From: Sinobacterium norvegicum
GTDB taxonomy: Bacteria > Pseudomonadota > Gammaproteobacteria > Pseudomonadales > Sinobacteriaceae
Reading direction: 5' to 3'
NCBI RefSeq assembly: GCF_923077115.1
Contig: NZ_CAKLPX010000002.1
Span: forward strand, 1-64,000
DNA: 64,000 bases
Made by a program: the position numbers and the translations under genes. Shown piece by piece: positions 18,286-25,833 of this stretch; positions within the stretch are counted from its first letter, which is position 1, and each line of letters starts with the position of its first letter. A model generated the notes under the pieces. It made no database searches. It was given only the letters and a program-made list of their open reading frames with translations, and was not told the DNA's origin.

Positions 18286-19416
18286 ATGAACAACGACCTT
18301 TGTAAAAAACTCGGTATCGAGTCACCGATATTTGCCTTTACCCACTGCCGCGACGTCGTCGTCGAAGTCAGCAAGGCCGGTGGCCTGGGTGTTTTGGGCG
18401 CGGTGGGTTTTACCGTCGAGCAGCTCAAGGCCGAACTCGATTGGATCGATGCCCATATTGGCGACAAGCCCTATGCCGTCGACATTGTTATTCCTCAGAA
18501 ATATGAAGGCATGGGTGAGACTGATGTCGACACCATGCGTGAGCAGTTAGAAACGCTGATTCCCGATGGTCACCGCATCTTTGCCGAGCAACTATTAACA
18601 GCGCATGGCGTACCGAAAAGCCCGGACGATAACGGCCCCAAGGGTGGCCTGCAGGGCTGGACTGAGGCGACAGCGCTGCCGTTACTGCGCGAGGCGCTGA
18701 CCCGTAAAAACGTGGTAATGATCGCCAATGCCCTCGGCACGCCACCGGTCGATATTATCGAAGAGATTCACGCCACCGGCCGTTTGGTGGGCGCATTATG
18801 TGGCAAGGTCAAGCAAGCGCTGTCGCACAAGAAGGCCGGTGTCGATATTATTATTGCCCAGGGCACCGAAGGCGGCGGTCATACCGGTGAAATTGGCTCG
18901 CTGGTACTGTGGCCACAGATTATTGACGCTGTTGGTGATACGCCGGTATTAGCCGCCGGAGGTATCGGTGACGGTCGCCAAATGGCGGCGGCCATGTGTT
19001 TGGGGGCCGCTGGCGTCTGGACTGGCTCGCTGTGGCTGGCGGTAGAAGAAGCTGAGGCCGACCCGGCCGAGAAAGCGTCTTACTTTAACGCCACCAGCGA
19101 AGACACCGTGCGCTCGCGCTCATGGACGGGCAAGCCCTGTCGTATGCTGAAGTCAGATTGGACCGAGGCCTGGGCAGCGGAGGACACCCCAGACCCTCTC
19201 GGCATGCCAATGCAGGGTATGGTGACCTTCGATGCGGTCAAGCGCACCAAGAACTATGCCGGTGTCGCCGATACGCAGAAGGTGGCGTTTAACCCTGTCG
19301 GCCAAACGGTGGGTTTGATCAACCAGCAGGAAAGCTGCCGCCAAGTTGTATTCAGGTTACTGAACGAATACGCTGATTCGGTCGAGCGCATTAACAGTTT
19401 TTTAGAAGACGCCTAA
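18286..19416 (+). CDS. Nitronate monooxygenase-like FMN oxidoreductase (2-nitropropane dioxygenase family)
   Basis: 376-residue FMN TIM-barrel protein. The start has a clear ribosome site (CGCAGGAGCAACA). Motifs are GGLGVLGAVGFTVEQL near the N-terminus, QGTEGGGHTGEIGSLVLWPQI (FMN phosphate loop) and VLAAGGIGDGRQMAAAMCLGA. Family members oxidise nitronates, but relatives in acyl-CoA gene clusters probably act as enoyl reductases or other flavin enzymes. That alternative fits this neighbourhood better. It is co-directional with the acyl-CoA dehydrogenase and probably in its operon. Confidence 0.87.
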   Translation: MNNDLCKKLGIESPIFAFTHCRDVVVEVSKAGGLGVLGAVGFTVEQLKAELDWIDAHIGDKPYAVDIVIPQKYEGMGETDVDTMREQLETLIPDGHRIFAEQLLTAHGVPKSPDDNGPKGGLQGWTEATALPLLREALTRKNVVMIANALGTPPVDIIEEIHATGRLVGALCGKVKQALSHKKAGVDIIIAQGTEGGGHTGEIGSLVLWPQIIDAVGDTPVLAAGGIGDGRQMAAAMCLGAAGVWTGSLWLAVEEAEADPAEKASYFNATSEDTVRSRSWTGKPCRMLKSDWTEAWAAEDTPDPLGMPMQGMVTFDAVKRTKNYAGVADTQKVAFNPVGQTVGLINQQESCRQVVFRLLNEYADSVERINSFLEDA

Positions 19417-19437
19417 CTCTAAAAGAGACATAATGAT

Positions 19438-19469
19438 AAAAGCGTACCAATAGTTTGCCGGTGCGTTTT
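19438..19469 (+). terminator. Probable terminator after the nitronate monooxygenase gene
   Basis: An imperfect ten-base-pair stem AAAAGCGTACC / GGTGCGTTTT (one bulge) is followed by CATTTTTC. It lies between the oxidoreductase gene and the exported beta-propeller gene. Confidence 0.55.
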
Positions 19470-19522
19470 CATTTTTCAACGCAACAGACATCATTAGCAG
19501 CAGCTAATACTAGGAACAGACA

Positions 19523-21148
19523 ATGATAAAAAAAATCGCACTGGCGGTATCGGCCATCACCCTGTCGATGTCAGCATCACTTTCCGTATTAGCGGCCAAC
19601 ATGCCGGAGAAAAACCAATTTTTAGCGGATTCGCATTACGCCCTAGGCCATGTTGATTCTGCCCAGCAAGATTCTGTACCACAGCGCGGCCCCGTCGATG
19701 TCAGCCGCCAACTCGATGCCAGTGAAATTGACTATGCCGCTGTTGGTCCCGCCCACTTTGGCTCGCTGACCTCATCAAAGTATGAAGACGGTCGTCGCGT
19801 CACCTGGAGCAACGGCCTCGACCGTATCGTCAAACTCGACCACGACACCTTTGAAGTGCTCGCCACCTATTATTTCCCCGAGCAGAAAAAGTGGACAATT
19901 GAAGAGGCTGACGAGAGCATCAACCATTTCAACGAGAGTAACCAGGGTTTGTTCGATATTTACCGGGGTTACAAAGACGCCTCGAAGATGCGCGACCTGT
20001 CGGCGGTGTATACCCTGCTCGATAAGGACAACAATTATTATGTGGGGAATAAAAAAGGCTCGATCGATGTCTATCGCGATAGCTATCCCGCCGACAGAAA
20101 CTCTGCTATTACCCCGGCTGCCAGTTTTAAGCTGCCGGACAACCTCGGCTTTGTGATGACGCTGAACATGACCTACGACGGTTGGTTGGTGGTGGTGACT
20201 GAACACGGTTATCTGTTAACGGTGAAGCGTGATTTCAGCGAGTACCAGATGTTACGGATTAACCACGCCGAAGGAGCAGAAGACAAGGCCACCGGCCCCG
20301 CCGGTAAGGGCTGGGTGCGCAACGGCATGGCCATCGATCAAGACGGCGGTATCTTCCTCGCCTCGCAGGATCATATGCATAAGATCATCTGGAACGGTAA
20401 GACCCTGTCCCTTGATGAGGCCGACGGTGCCTGGTCGGTACAGTACCCCAACACGCTGGGCGAGGGCACCGGTGCCACACCGTCGTTGATGGGTTTTGGT
20501 GATGAGGACAAGTTGGTGATTATCACCGACGGTAATGACTTGATGAATGTGATGGCGTTTTGGCGCGATGACATCCCCGCCGACTGGACGCCGTTGGCCG
20601 GCAAAGACCCGCGTATTGCCGGCAGCCTGCCCGCCAGCATGGGCAGCCTCAACCTGACCGCGATTCAATCGGAGCAGTCGGTGGTGGTCTCGGGCTATGG
20701 TGCCCTGGTGGTGAATAATCAACCCAATAATGCCCCCTGGTACCTGCCTAAACAAGCGCAGACATTGCTGGTCGCCTTCCTCGGCTCAAGCCCGCAATAC
20801 CAGCCCTATGGTGTGCAGAAATTCGCCTGGAACCCCGACAAGAAAGCGCTGGAGAACGATTGGGTCAACACCGAGGTCTCCTCGCCGAACAGCGTGCCCA
20901 TCGTCAGCCAGGGCAGCAATCTTGTCTACCTCGTCGGTGCCCGTGATAACCAGTGGACACTGGAGGCGATGAACTGGGACAGCGGCGAATCGGCCTTCCA
21001 TTATGTGATTGGCGATCAGCGTTATAACAGCCTGTTTGCCGGCACACTGCTGGATGAGAATGGCCGTGTTCACTTCGGCACCAGCTGGGGCCGGGTGCGG
21101 CTCAATACCGATCCCGCCAAGAGCGGTGTCGTGGTCGGCGCGCAATAA
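19523..21148 (+). CDS. Exported beta-propeller-like protein, unknown function
   Basis: 541 residues with a clear signal peptide (MIKKIALAVSAITLSMSASLSVLAAN), so probably periplasmic. The body shows repeated beta-blade-like segments rich in aspartate and tryptophan, for example VTWSNGLDRIVKLDHDTFEVL, GWVRNGMAIDQDGGIFLASQDHMHKIIW and NLVYLVGARDNQWTLEAMNW. They resemble SMP-30/gluconolactonase or quinoprotein-type propellers, and no catalytic motif is secure. It lies between the acyl-CoA/nitronate genes and a TetR regulator on the same strand, suggesting it belongs to the same catabolic programme, perhaps substrate binding or lactone hydrolysis at the cell surface (inference). Confidence 0.75.
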   Translation: MIKKIALAVSAITLSMSASLSVLAANMPEKNQFLADSHYALGHVDSAQQDSVPQRGPVDVSRQLDASEIDYAAVGPAHFGSLTSSKYEDGRRVTWSNGLDRIVKLDHDTFEVLATYYFPEQKKWTIEEADESINHFNESNQGLFDIYRGYKDASKMRDLSAVYTLLDKDNNYYVGNKKGSIDVYRDSYPADRNSAITPAASFKLPDNLGFVMTLNMTYDGWLVVVTEHGYLLTVKRDFSEYQMLRINHAEGAEDKATGPAGKGWVRNGMAIDQDGGIFLASQDHMHKIIWNGKTLSLDEADGAWSVQYPNTLGEGTGATPSLMGFGDEDKLVIITDGNDLMNVMAFWRDDIPADWTPLAGKDPRIAGSLPASMGSLNLTAIQSEQSVVVSGYGALVVNNQPNNAPWYLPKQAQTLLVAFLGSSPQYQPYGVQKFAWNPDKKALENDWVNTEVSSPNSVPIVSQGSNLVYLVGARDNQWTLEAMNWDSGESAFHYVIGDQRYNSLFAGTLLDENGRVHFGTSWGRVRLNTDPAKSGVVVGAQ

Positions 21149-21268
21149 TCCTTTTAGTATTATGCGTCCAGGGATGGGCGCATATTTGCAACAGACGAAG
21201 CGGCTGTGATTCATATCGGCGCAGCCGTCGGGTACAATAATAATAATTCGTCTGAAAAAGGTATCCTC

Positions 21269-21850
21269 GTGGCTTCCACTCGCACCGACAGCACTCGTAA
21301 CAAAATATTTGACGCCGCTATTAGCTGCTATGCCGAGGCGGACGCCAGTCCTACCATCGAACAAATTCTCGCCATTGCCGGCGTGGGCAGAACCACCTTC
21401 TACCGTCACTTTAGCAACTTAGAAGATGTCATCGGTCAGGCCGTGGTACGCGATTTAGAATCGTTGATGAGCCGGGTCGAGAGCGAGGTCGGTTATTACC
21501 CCGAGGTGGAAGATAAAATTGTCGAGGGCATGATGTTTTGTCTGCGTGAATTACCTCGCCATCCAGTCATCCGTCTTATCTACACCGACTCGACGGCGAT
21601 GATGTTCAACCGTATTGGCACCTACGAAGACAGTTTTAATCAGCTCGGTGCGCGTAATTCTGAGTTGGTTTATAACCTGGCCAAAGAGCAGGGTAAGATT
21701 CGCGAGGGGGTGGAATTATCTGACTTCGTCGAGTGGTGTACCCGTGTGTTGTTGTCGTTTTTAATGACCCCAAGTCAATACCATAACGATACTATTCGCA
21801 TGCGCCAGACGTTAAAAAACTTCCTGGTCCCGGCTTTAATTGTTCAATAG
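21269..21850 (+). CDS. TetR family transcriptional regulator
   Basis: 193 residues from a GTG start at 21269; AAAAAGG lies 11 bases before it. The frame is open to 21206, but the extra residues (MIHIGAAVGYNNNN) do not look like TetR sequence. The HTH is at about residues 10-55, with SPTIEQILAIAGVGRTTFYRHFSNLEDVIGQAV as the recognition region. The C-terminal ligand domain is diverged, as usual. It lies at the end of the catabolic cluster and is probably the local repressor, releasing DNA when the substrate or an acyl-CoA intermediate binds (inference). Confidence 0.88.
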   Translation: MASTRTDSTRNKIFDAAISCYAEADASPTIEQILAIAGVGRTTFYRHFSNLEDVIGQAVVRDLESLMSRVESEVGYYPEVEDKIVEGMMFCLRELPRHPVIRLIYTDSTAMMFNRIGTYEDSFNQLGARNSELVYNLAKEQGKIREGVELSDFVEWCTRVLLSFLMTPSQYHNDTIRMRQTLKNFLVPALIVQ

Positions 21851-21949
21851 CAATTCGCTTTATGGCTGTTATAGGCTAATAATAACGGAGTCACTGAGAT
21901 CACATTCGGGTGTTTAAAACCCGACTTAAACCAGCAAGGATTGTTGTTT

Positions 21950-22429
21950 ATGAAAAACTCTGTACTCATTAAACCCCTTGTCGCCGCGCTATTAACGCTG
22001 ACGATTATCGGCTGTTCCAGTACCGAAGAAGAGCCTGTTGCCCCGGCCGAAGCCGAGCCAGTGGCTGAACCCGCAGTAGAGCCTCAGCAAGAGGCGGCGA
22101 AACCAATGGTTGGCATGGCAAACCCTGCCGCCGTCTTCTGCACAGACACCGGTGGTGAGCTGGTGCCACGAACCAATGATGACGGCAGCGAAGACGCGTA
22201 CTGCAAACTGTCTGACGGCGGTTATATTGACCAGTGGGAATACTATCGCGCCCAGCATCATCGTCCCAAGGCTGATATGGCCAACCCGGCCGCCGTCTTC
22301 TGTGAGCAGAAAGGTGGCATGCTAAAGACCGAGACCGTCGACCAGGTAGCAACCACTTATTGCAACCTACCCGATGGCAGTGCGGTCGAGCAGTGGCAGT
22401 ATTTCCGCGACAATCATCCGCAGAATTAA
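21950..22429 (+). CDS. DUF333 lipoprotein with two repeats
   Basis: 159 residues from ATG 21950 (ribosome site AGCAAGGA). A lipoprotein signal with lipobox TIIGC, so it is lipid-anchored at the cysteine around residue 22. A proline/glutamate/alanine-rich linker follows, then two copies of the DUF333 motif. Each begins MANPAAVFC and ends with a cysteine and QWxYxR (DQWEYYRAQ; EQWQYFRDN), giving four conserved cysteines. DUF333 proteins (YoaF/HslJ-neighbour type) are envelope proteins of unknown role. A strong terminator follows. Confidence 0.85.
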   Translation: MKNSVLIKPLVAALLTLTIIGCSSTEEEPVAPAEAEPVAEPAVEPQQEAAKPMVGMANPAAVFCTDTGGELVPRTNDDGSEDAYCKLSDGGYIDQWEYYRAQHHRPKADMANPAAVFCEQKGGMLKTETVDQVATTYCNLPDGSAVEQWQYFRDNHPQN

Positions 22430-22445
22430 TCGTCACCTGCACCAT

Positions 22446-22480
22446 AAAAAAACGCACCTTAGGTGCGTTTTTTGTTTTTT
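22446..22480. terminator. Bidirectional terminator
   Basis: The stem AACGCACC / GGTGCGTT with a 3-base loop is flanked by A- and T-runs. It lies between the convergent DUF333 and DUF2956 genes. Confidence 0.9.
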
Positions 22481-22492
22481 AGTATTGAGAAA

Positions 22493-22813
22493 TTAGGCTA
22501 AGAAATAATATCCGGCAAAGCCCGACCAGCTTAGCCCCAGCAATAGCCACGGCAGTAAGGCGTTGTTAGCTTTGCTGCTTGGCTCATCGACGACGGTATC
22601 CGCCGCTGCAGCAGCCTTAGCCTTGAGTTCCTGCTTGCGCTGTTTATCGCGATCCCGGGCCTTGGCCTTTTGCTGTTTCTTGTATTCGGCAATCCCCTTC
22701 TCGATACCCTGAGCAACCAGCTTGGTCTGCTCCTTGGTCTGGCCGGGTTTTTGGATCGACTTGGCGACTTTCATCGCCTCGTCCTTGGTCTGGTTGGAGT
22801 TGTGCTGAGCCAT
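22493..22813 (-). CDS. DUF2956 family protein
   Basis: 106 residues from ATG 22813, which gives the family N-terminus MAQHNSNQTKDEAMKVAKS. The extra upstream codons are unlike the family. The core is QKPGQTKEQTKLVAQGIEKG, then a strongly basic coiled-coil stretch (KKQQKAKARDRDKQRKQEL), an alanine-rich linker and one C-terminal membrane helix (NALLPWLLLGLSWSGFAGYYFL). A tail-anchored small membrane protein typical of marine gammaproteobacteria; function unknown. Confidence 0.85.
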   Translation of the reverse strand: MAQHNSNQTKDEAMKVAKSIQKPGQTKEQTKLVAQGIEKGIAEYKKQQKAKARDRDKQRKQELKAKAAAAADTVVDEPSSKANNALLPWLLLGLSWSGFAGYYFLA

Positions 22814-22887
22814 AATATCGGTACTTTGCGGTGTATTCTGCCATTGTATCACGGTGGTTGTTATGGCCGCTAAGCCATGAGTACTGC

Positions 22888-23245
22888 GCGAGAACCGCTG
22901 CCAATATCGTCGCAGAGGACGCCGTGAATACCTCCCTGTAGGCTCAGCGTCAGCATCCCTGCTGACGATGCCTCCGCGACGATATTGGCAGCTGCCGAGC
23001 TAATGTGGTCTGTTAGGAGGGGGTGGCCGAGTTCGTTGTAGTGGTTTTTACTCTGGCCCAAAATGTCTGCGCTGCTGCCAATACCCTCGCGGAGGACGCC
23101 GTGAATACCTCCCTGTAGGCTCAGCGTCAGCATCCCTGCTGACGATGCCTCCGCGACGATATTGGCAGCTGCCGAGCTAATACGGTCTGTTAGGAAAGGT
23201 AATGGCCGGCTCAGGCGTGGTGGTTTTTACTCTGACCCTAAATAT
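22888..23245. repeat. Tandem 177-bp repeat, two copies (family 1)
   Basis: Two direct copies spaced exactly 177 bases apart (for example GCCGTGAATA at 22921 and 23098) fill the gap between the DUF2956 gene and cassette array A. Each copy holds a core with outer inverted arms of about 22 bases: CTGCCAATATCGTCGC on the left (22898; diverged in copy 2 at 23075) and its complement GCGACGATATTGGCAG on the right (ending 22991 and 23168). Inside is a perfect hairpin CGTCAGCA / TGCTGACG. Each unit ends with CTAACAGACC / ATTAGCTCGG-type sequence and GTGGTTTTTACTCTG. A diverged third core is at 50157-50232. No transposase is present, so this is a non-autonomous or REP-like element. Confidence 0.75.
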
Positions 23246-23255
23246 CATGGGCTTG

Positions 23256-23888
23256 TTAGCCACTCAATAATGGAACAATTGTGTGATTAAGAAAGTTTGT
23301 TCCTTTTTCAGTATGGAGCCAAAAAAAGCCACCTAAATTCAAAAAGACAGTTACCCAATAAACAATTTTAAACTCTTCTTTACTCGATTTGTGACGTAGC
23401 TTGTTTTGAGCAAAGTAAGCGCCAGGCCAACCACCAAATGTAGAAAAAAGATGTAATGTGCTTTCTTTTGTTCTCCAGCGCCCATTTTGAGCAGCGGACT
23501 TATCAATTGCATAAGCGATAAATGTTATTAAACTCATTGCAACATACAGCCCTGCAACGATTACCGATAATTTTCCGACAACGATAAACGCCAAAAGTCC
23601 AATACAAAAAAGTATTGTAAAGGCTACGCCAAGTTTACTACCACCTTTAACTTTTCTTCGATCGCTTGCAGCCTTAGCATCTCTAGAAAATTTGATATTT
23701 GTAGCTTTGAACCGATTATTATTTTCTCGAACTAATTCGTAGATGATAACTTCACCATTAACTGGCCTACGTGAACGAGGCTTAAAAGCTTTAATGTGAA
23801 CAAAAGCACGGTCGCCTCCCCCATTAGGCTCAACAAACCCGAACCCTTTATCATCATTCCAATTTATTACTTTACCTTGAAGCTTCAT
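23256..23888 (-). CDS. Cold-shock domain plus DUF1294 membrane protein (cassette gene)
   Basis: 210 residues. The N-terminal cold-shock domain (about residues 1-68) has GKVINWNDDKGFGFVEPNGGGDRAFVHI, the RNP1-like nucleic-acid-binding strand pair. A basic linker follows, then membrane helices (about 85-125) and a DUF1294 domain with AIDKSAAQNGRWRTKESTLHLFSTFGGWPGAYFAQNKLRHKSSKEEFK. Such fusions are frequent in marine bacteria and in integron cassettes; the role is unknown, perhaps RNA-linked membrane regulation. The stop codon lies inside a truncated attC, and a full attC lies 21 bases upstream of the start. Confidence 0.87.
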   Translation of the reverse strand: MKLQGKVINWNDDKGFGFVEPNGGGDRAFVHIKAFKPRSRRPVNGEVIIYELVRENNNRFKATNIKFSRDAKAASDRRKVKGGSKLGVAFTILFCIGLLAFIVVGKLSVIVAGLYVAMSLITFIAYAIDKSAAQNGRWRTKESTLHLFSTFGGWPGAYFAQNKLRHKSSKEEFKIVYWVTVFLNLGGFFWLHTEKGTNFLNHTIVPLLSG

Positions 23889-23909
23889 GCTCCCTCTCGG
23901 ATTTGATGG

Positions 23910-23977
23910 CTAACGCCGCGCTTTGCGGCTGGTTTGGAGCGCAGCGGAAAATCAGTCCGATAACAGCGCCTTGTTAG
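23910..23977 (-). other. Integron attC site A1
   Basis: 68 bases bounded by CTAACGCC and CTTGTTAG (plus strand). The outer boxes CTAAC/GTTAG pair, the GCGCT segments pair next, and inner arms CGGCTGGTTT and AAAATCAGTCCG pair with a one-base bulge. This is the R''-L''-L'-R' layout of attC, with the recombination triplet at GTT of GCGTTAG on the minus strand. It forms the 3' end of the 349-residue SH3-protein cassette. Confidence 0.85.
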
Positions 23978-23979
23978 AT

Positions 23980-25029
23980 TCATTTAAAATACGCTGTATA
24001 TCGCCTAGACACCCAGCCTTGTTCAAGAACTCCGTTTATTTCGACTTCGACTAGAAGCCATGAACGATGTGACTTATCTATTACTTCAGCCAGCGTGCCA
24101 ATTGGCAAGTTTGTGATCACCTCTGACTTCATACTAGGCCCATCTCTAAAGTGAAGAGAATCCACTGTCGTGACCCTAAATCCGCTTAGTGCTGCTCGAT
24201 CAAATTTTCGACTTGATGAACGGACAAAGGCTCTTACTTCATAAGGTGTTGTGACAGACTCAAGTTCCTTTCTGGCTTCAATCGCATTCGTCATCATATA
24301 GGCGGACAAGCAGCTTAGAAAAATAGGTAAAAAATAGTTGTGGTAAAGGTATAGTAAAATACTCTTGGTTTTCTCAGAGAGAGCATTAAAATCTGTGTGC
24401 GAAGATATTTCTTCGCTTATCTGGGCATCTATTTCTATAAGAGACTCATCAGATATCTCTTCGCCCCCCATTTCCGTGGTAAACGCCATGACAACACTTT
24501 CGGGAAACGGAGTGTTATTTAAACTTGCCAAGGCTTTAAACGAGGCTAAATTGCTGAGCTGAGATATTTGATTAAAAGCTTCAGATTGGTGTAGCGCGAT
24601 TGATGCCATTTGGCTTGTTTTGGCAAGGTGCTGTAATTGCTTAGTGACTTCTGATTGCTGGAACGCAATTGTAGAGAGCCGAGTAGATTCAGCAACGGCT
24701 CTAAATGACTTCATGGCTTCTGACTCTTGCAGAGCCAGTGCTGCAAATTGATTAGACTCGCTGAACTTTCTAATCGACTTCATAGCTTCTGATTCATTGA
24801 AGGCAAGTGAAGCTAATCTACTGCTTTCTGCTGCAATACGAGCAGTCTTCATTAATTCTGATTCGTTAAAAGCCAATGATGCTAGCCTGGTGGTATCACT
24901 AAGCTTCCTTATTGATCGCATTGCTTCAGATTCCTGAAATGCCAATGACGCAATGCTCATTTGTTTTTCCATCCGCCGAATTGAGTCGAGCCAAGGAGGA
25001 TTAATGAGCCTTTCAATACTTTTATCCAT
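23980..25029 (-). CDS. Six-repeat (23-residue) membrane protein with C-terminal SH3 domain (cassette gene)
   Basis: 349 residues, not recognised as a named family. Residues about 24-160 consist of six tandem units of exactly 23 residues (phase marker A at 27, 50, 73, 96, 119-120, 142) with consensus LASLAFxESEAMKSIRKxSE. This is an alpha-helical repeat. A membrane helix follows at about 225-247 (YLPIFLSCLSAYMMTNAI region), then a bacterial SH3 domain at about 285-347 (FRVTTVDSLHFRDGPSMKSEV; WLLVEVEINGVLEQGWVSRRY). Predicted topology: repeat domain in the cytoplasm, SH3 outside, or the reverse. A single-gene cassette between attC sites A1 and A2. Function unknown; SH3_3 domains often bind peptidoglycan or peptides. 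Confidence 0.75.
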   Translation of the reverse strand: MDKSIERLINPPWLDSIRRMEKQMSIASLAFQESEAMRSIRKLSDTTRLASLAFNESELMKTARIAAESSRLASLAFNESEAMKSIRKFSESNQFAALALQESEAMKSFRAVAESTRLSTIAFQQSEVTKQLQHLAKTSQMASIALHQSEAFNQISQLSNLASFKALASLNNTPFPESVVMAFTTEMGGEEISDESLIEIDAQISEEISSHTDFNALSEKTKSILLYLYHNYFLPIFLSCLSAYMMTNAIEARKELESVTTPYEVRAFVRSSSRKFDRAALSGFRVTTVDSLHFRDGPSMKSEVITNLPIGTLAEVIDKSHRSWLLVEVEINGVLEQGWVSRRYTAYFK

Positions 25030-25068
25030 ATTTTATTTAATCTTCTGCCTTAGTGTGATCCTAAGAAT

Positions 25069-25134
25069 CTAACGCCTCAATAAAGGGCGCGCGTTAGCGT
25101 GTCCAGCCGAAGGCGACTTTGATTGAATTGTTAG
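25069..25134 (-). other. Integron attC site A2
   Basis: 66 bases bounded by CTAACGCC and GAATTGTTAG. The arms CTCAATAAAG and CTTTGATTGAA pair, with a GC-rich centre (GCGCGCGTTAGC). The right box overlaps the stop codon of the 68-residue gene at 25131, a normal arrangement at cassette ends. Confidence 0.85.
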
Positions 25135-25337
25135 GTATTTGGAACTACGCCCGAGCCTTGACAGTGAGGGCACGGGTCACCGGGCGGAAGAAGTAGTCTT
25201 GTCTGCAAATCCGCTTTATGTAACAGATTTTCTACAACAACCACATATTCTCCTTCAAACCTCTGATTATTTAGTGATAACTCTTGTAGTTGAGTGTTTA
25301 AAATACTTAGTGTTTTTGCGACATCTTCTTGACTCAT
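25131..25337 (-). CDS. Small protein with CPHCxGSG zinc-binding motif (cassette gene)
   Basis: 68 residues. A helical N-terminus (MSQEDVAKTLSILNTQLQELSL) is followed by a C-terminal CPHCQGSGVV, a half DnaJ-type zinc ribbon knuckle with only one CxxC pair. It would need dimerisation or a partner to bind zinc. The start lies three bases after the stop of the preceding gene (25341), so both are translated together and share one cassette. Its stop is inside attC A2. No function is recognised. Confidence 0.65.
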   Translation of the reverse strand: MSQEDVAKTLSILNTQLQELSLNNQRFEGEYVVVVENLLHKADLQTRLLLPPGDPCPHCQGSGVVPNT

Positions 25338-25340
25338 AAG

Positions 25341-25769
25341 TCACTCCTTTTTATAAGCATTCATTTGTGCATAAGCATCGCCCATTTCTTTAGTTAGGGT
25401 CGACTTTCCTGTAACTCCAGTGCCGGGAATTTCTATTTCACATACTTTTAATGCATCATAAATAGATTGATAGTCCGTCCATGCCTGTGCATAAATAATA
25501 TCTTTCTCGATTATGTCATGAAGCCAATACCCAGCTGTTAGCTGTAAGGCTCTTAGTGCATTATCAACTTGAGGCGTAATAGGGCTTTCAGGGTTTATAG
25601 CTCTTATTCCTTTCCAGGCAGCAACCAAATCTGTAGTGCCGGCCTTTTTAGTATGATCGTAAGCTGCTTGCGCTATTTCTCGGTTGCCTTTGTTACTTTG
25701 GATTGTATAAATCAGAGACCCTGCAGCAATTACCGCCGAGATAGATGCAATAATATCGGATGTATCCAT
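25341..25769 (-). CDS. Hypothetical protein with N-terminal membrane helix (cassette gene)
   Basis: 142 residues. One N-terminal hydrophobic helix (about 6-24, IIASISAVIAAGSLIYTI) is followed by a charged, helical cytoplasmic part. The pattern resembles the many membrane-anchored hypothetical proteins found in mobile islands (an N-terminal anchor, then GNREIAQAAYDHTKKAG). No known domain was recognised. First gene of a two-gene cassette with the 68-residue zinc-knuckle protein. The start codon follows attC A3 by about nine bases. Confidence 0.65.
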   Translation of the reverse strand: MDTSDIIASISAVIAAGSLIYTIQSNKGNREIAQAAYDHTKKAGTTDLVAAWKGIRAINPESPITPQVDNALRALQLTAGYWLHDIIEKDIIYAQAWTDYQSIYDALKVCEIEIPGTGVTGKSTLTKEMGDAYAQMNAYKKE

Positions 25770-25778
25770 AGTTGATAC

Positions 25779-25833
25779 CTAACGCCAAAAGCAGCTGGCG
25801 GCGAAGCCGTCAGACTGCCTTGCCTTGTTAAAG
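25779..25833 (-). other. Integron attC site A3
   Basis: 55 bases with outer boxes CTAACGCC and CCTTGTTAAAG. The arms AAAAGCAG / CTGCCTTG and a perfect central stem GGCGGCGAAGCCGTC are visible. It is the 3' end of the 287-residue protein cassette, whose stop is at 25834. Confidence 0.8.

Noticed and set aside
22870-23133. An 87-codon open frame on the minus strand with the peptide LSLQGGIHGVL repeated twice
   Set aside because: It coincides with the 177-bp tandem repeat; the repeated peptide is the translation of a structured repeat and there is no ribosome site or conserved protein feature.
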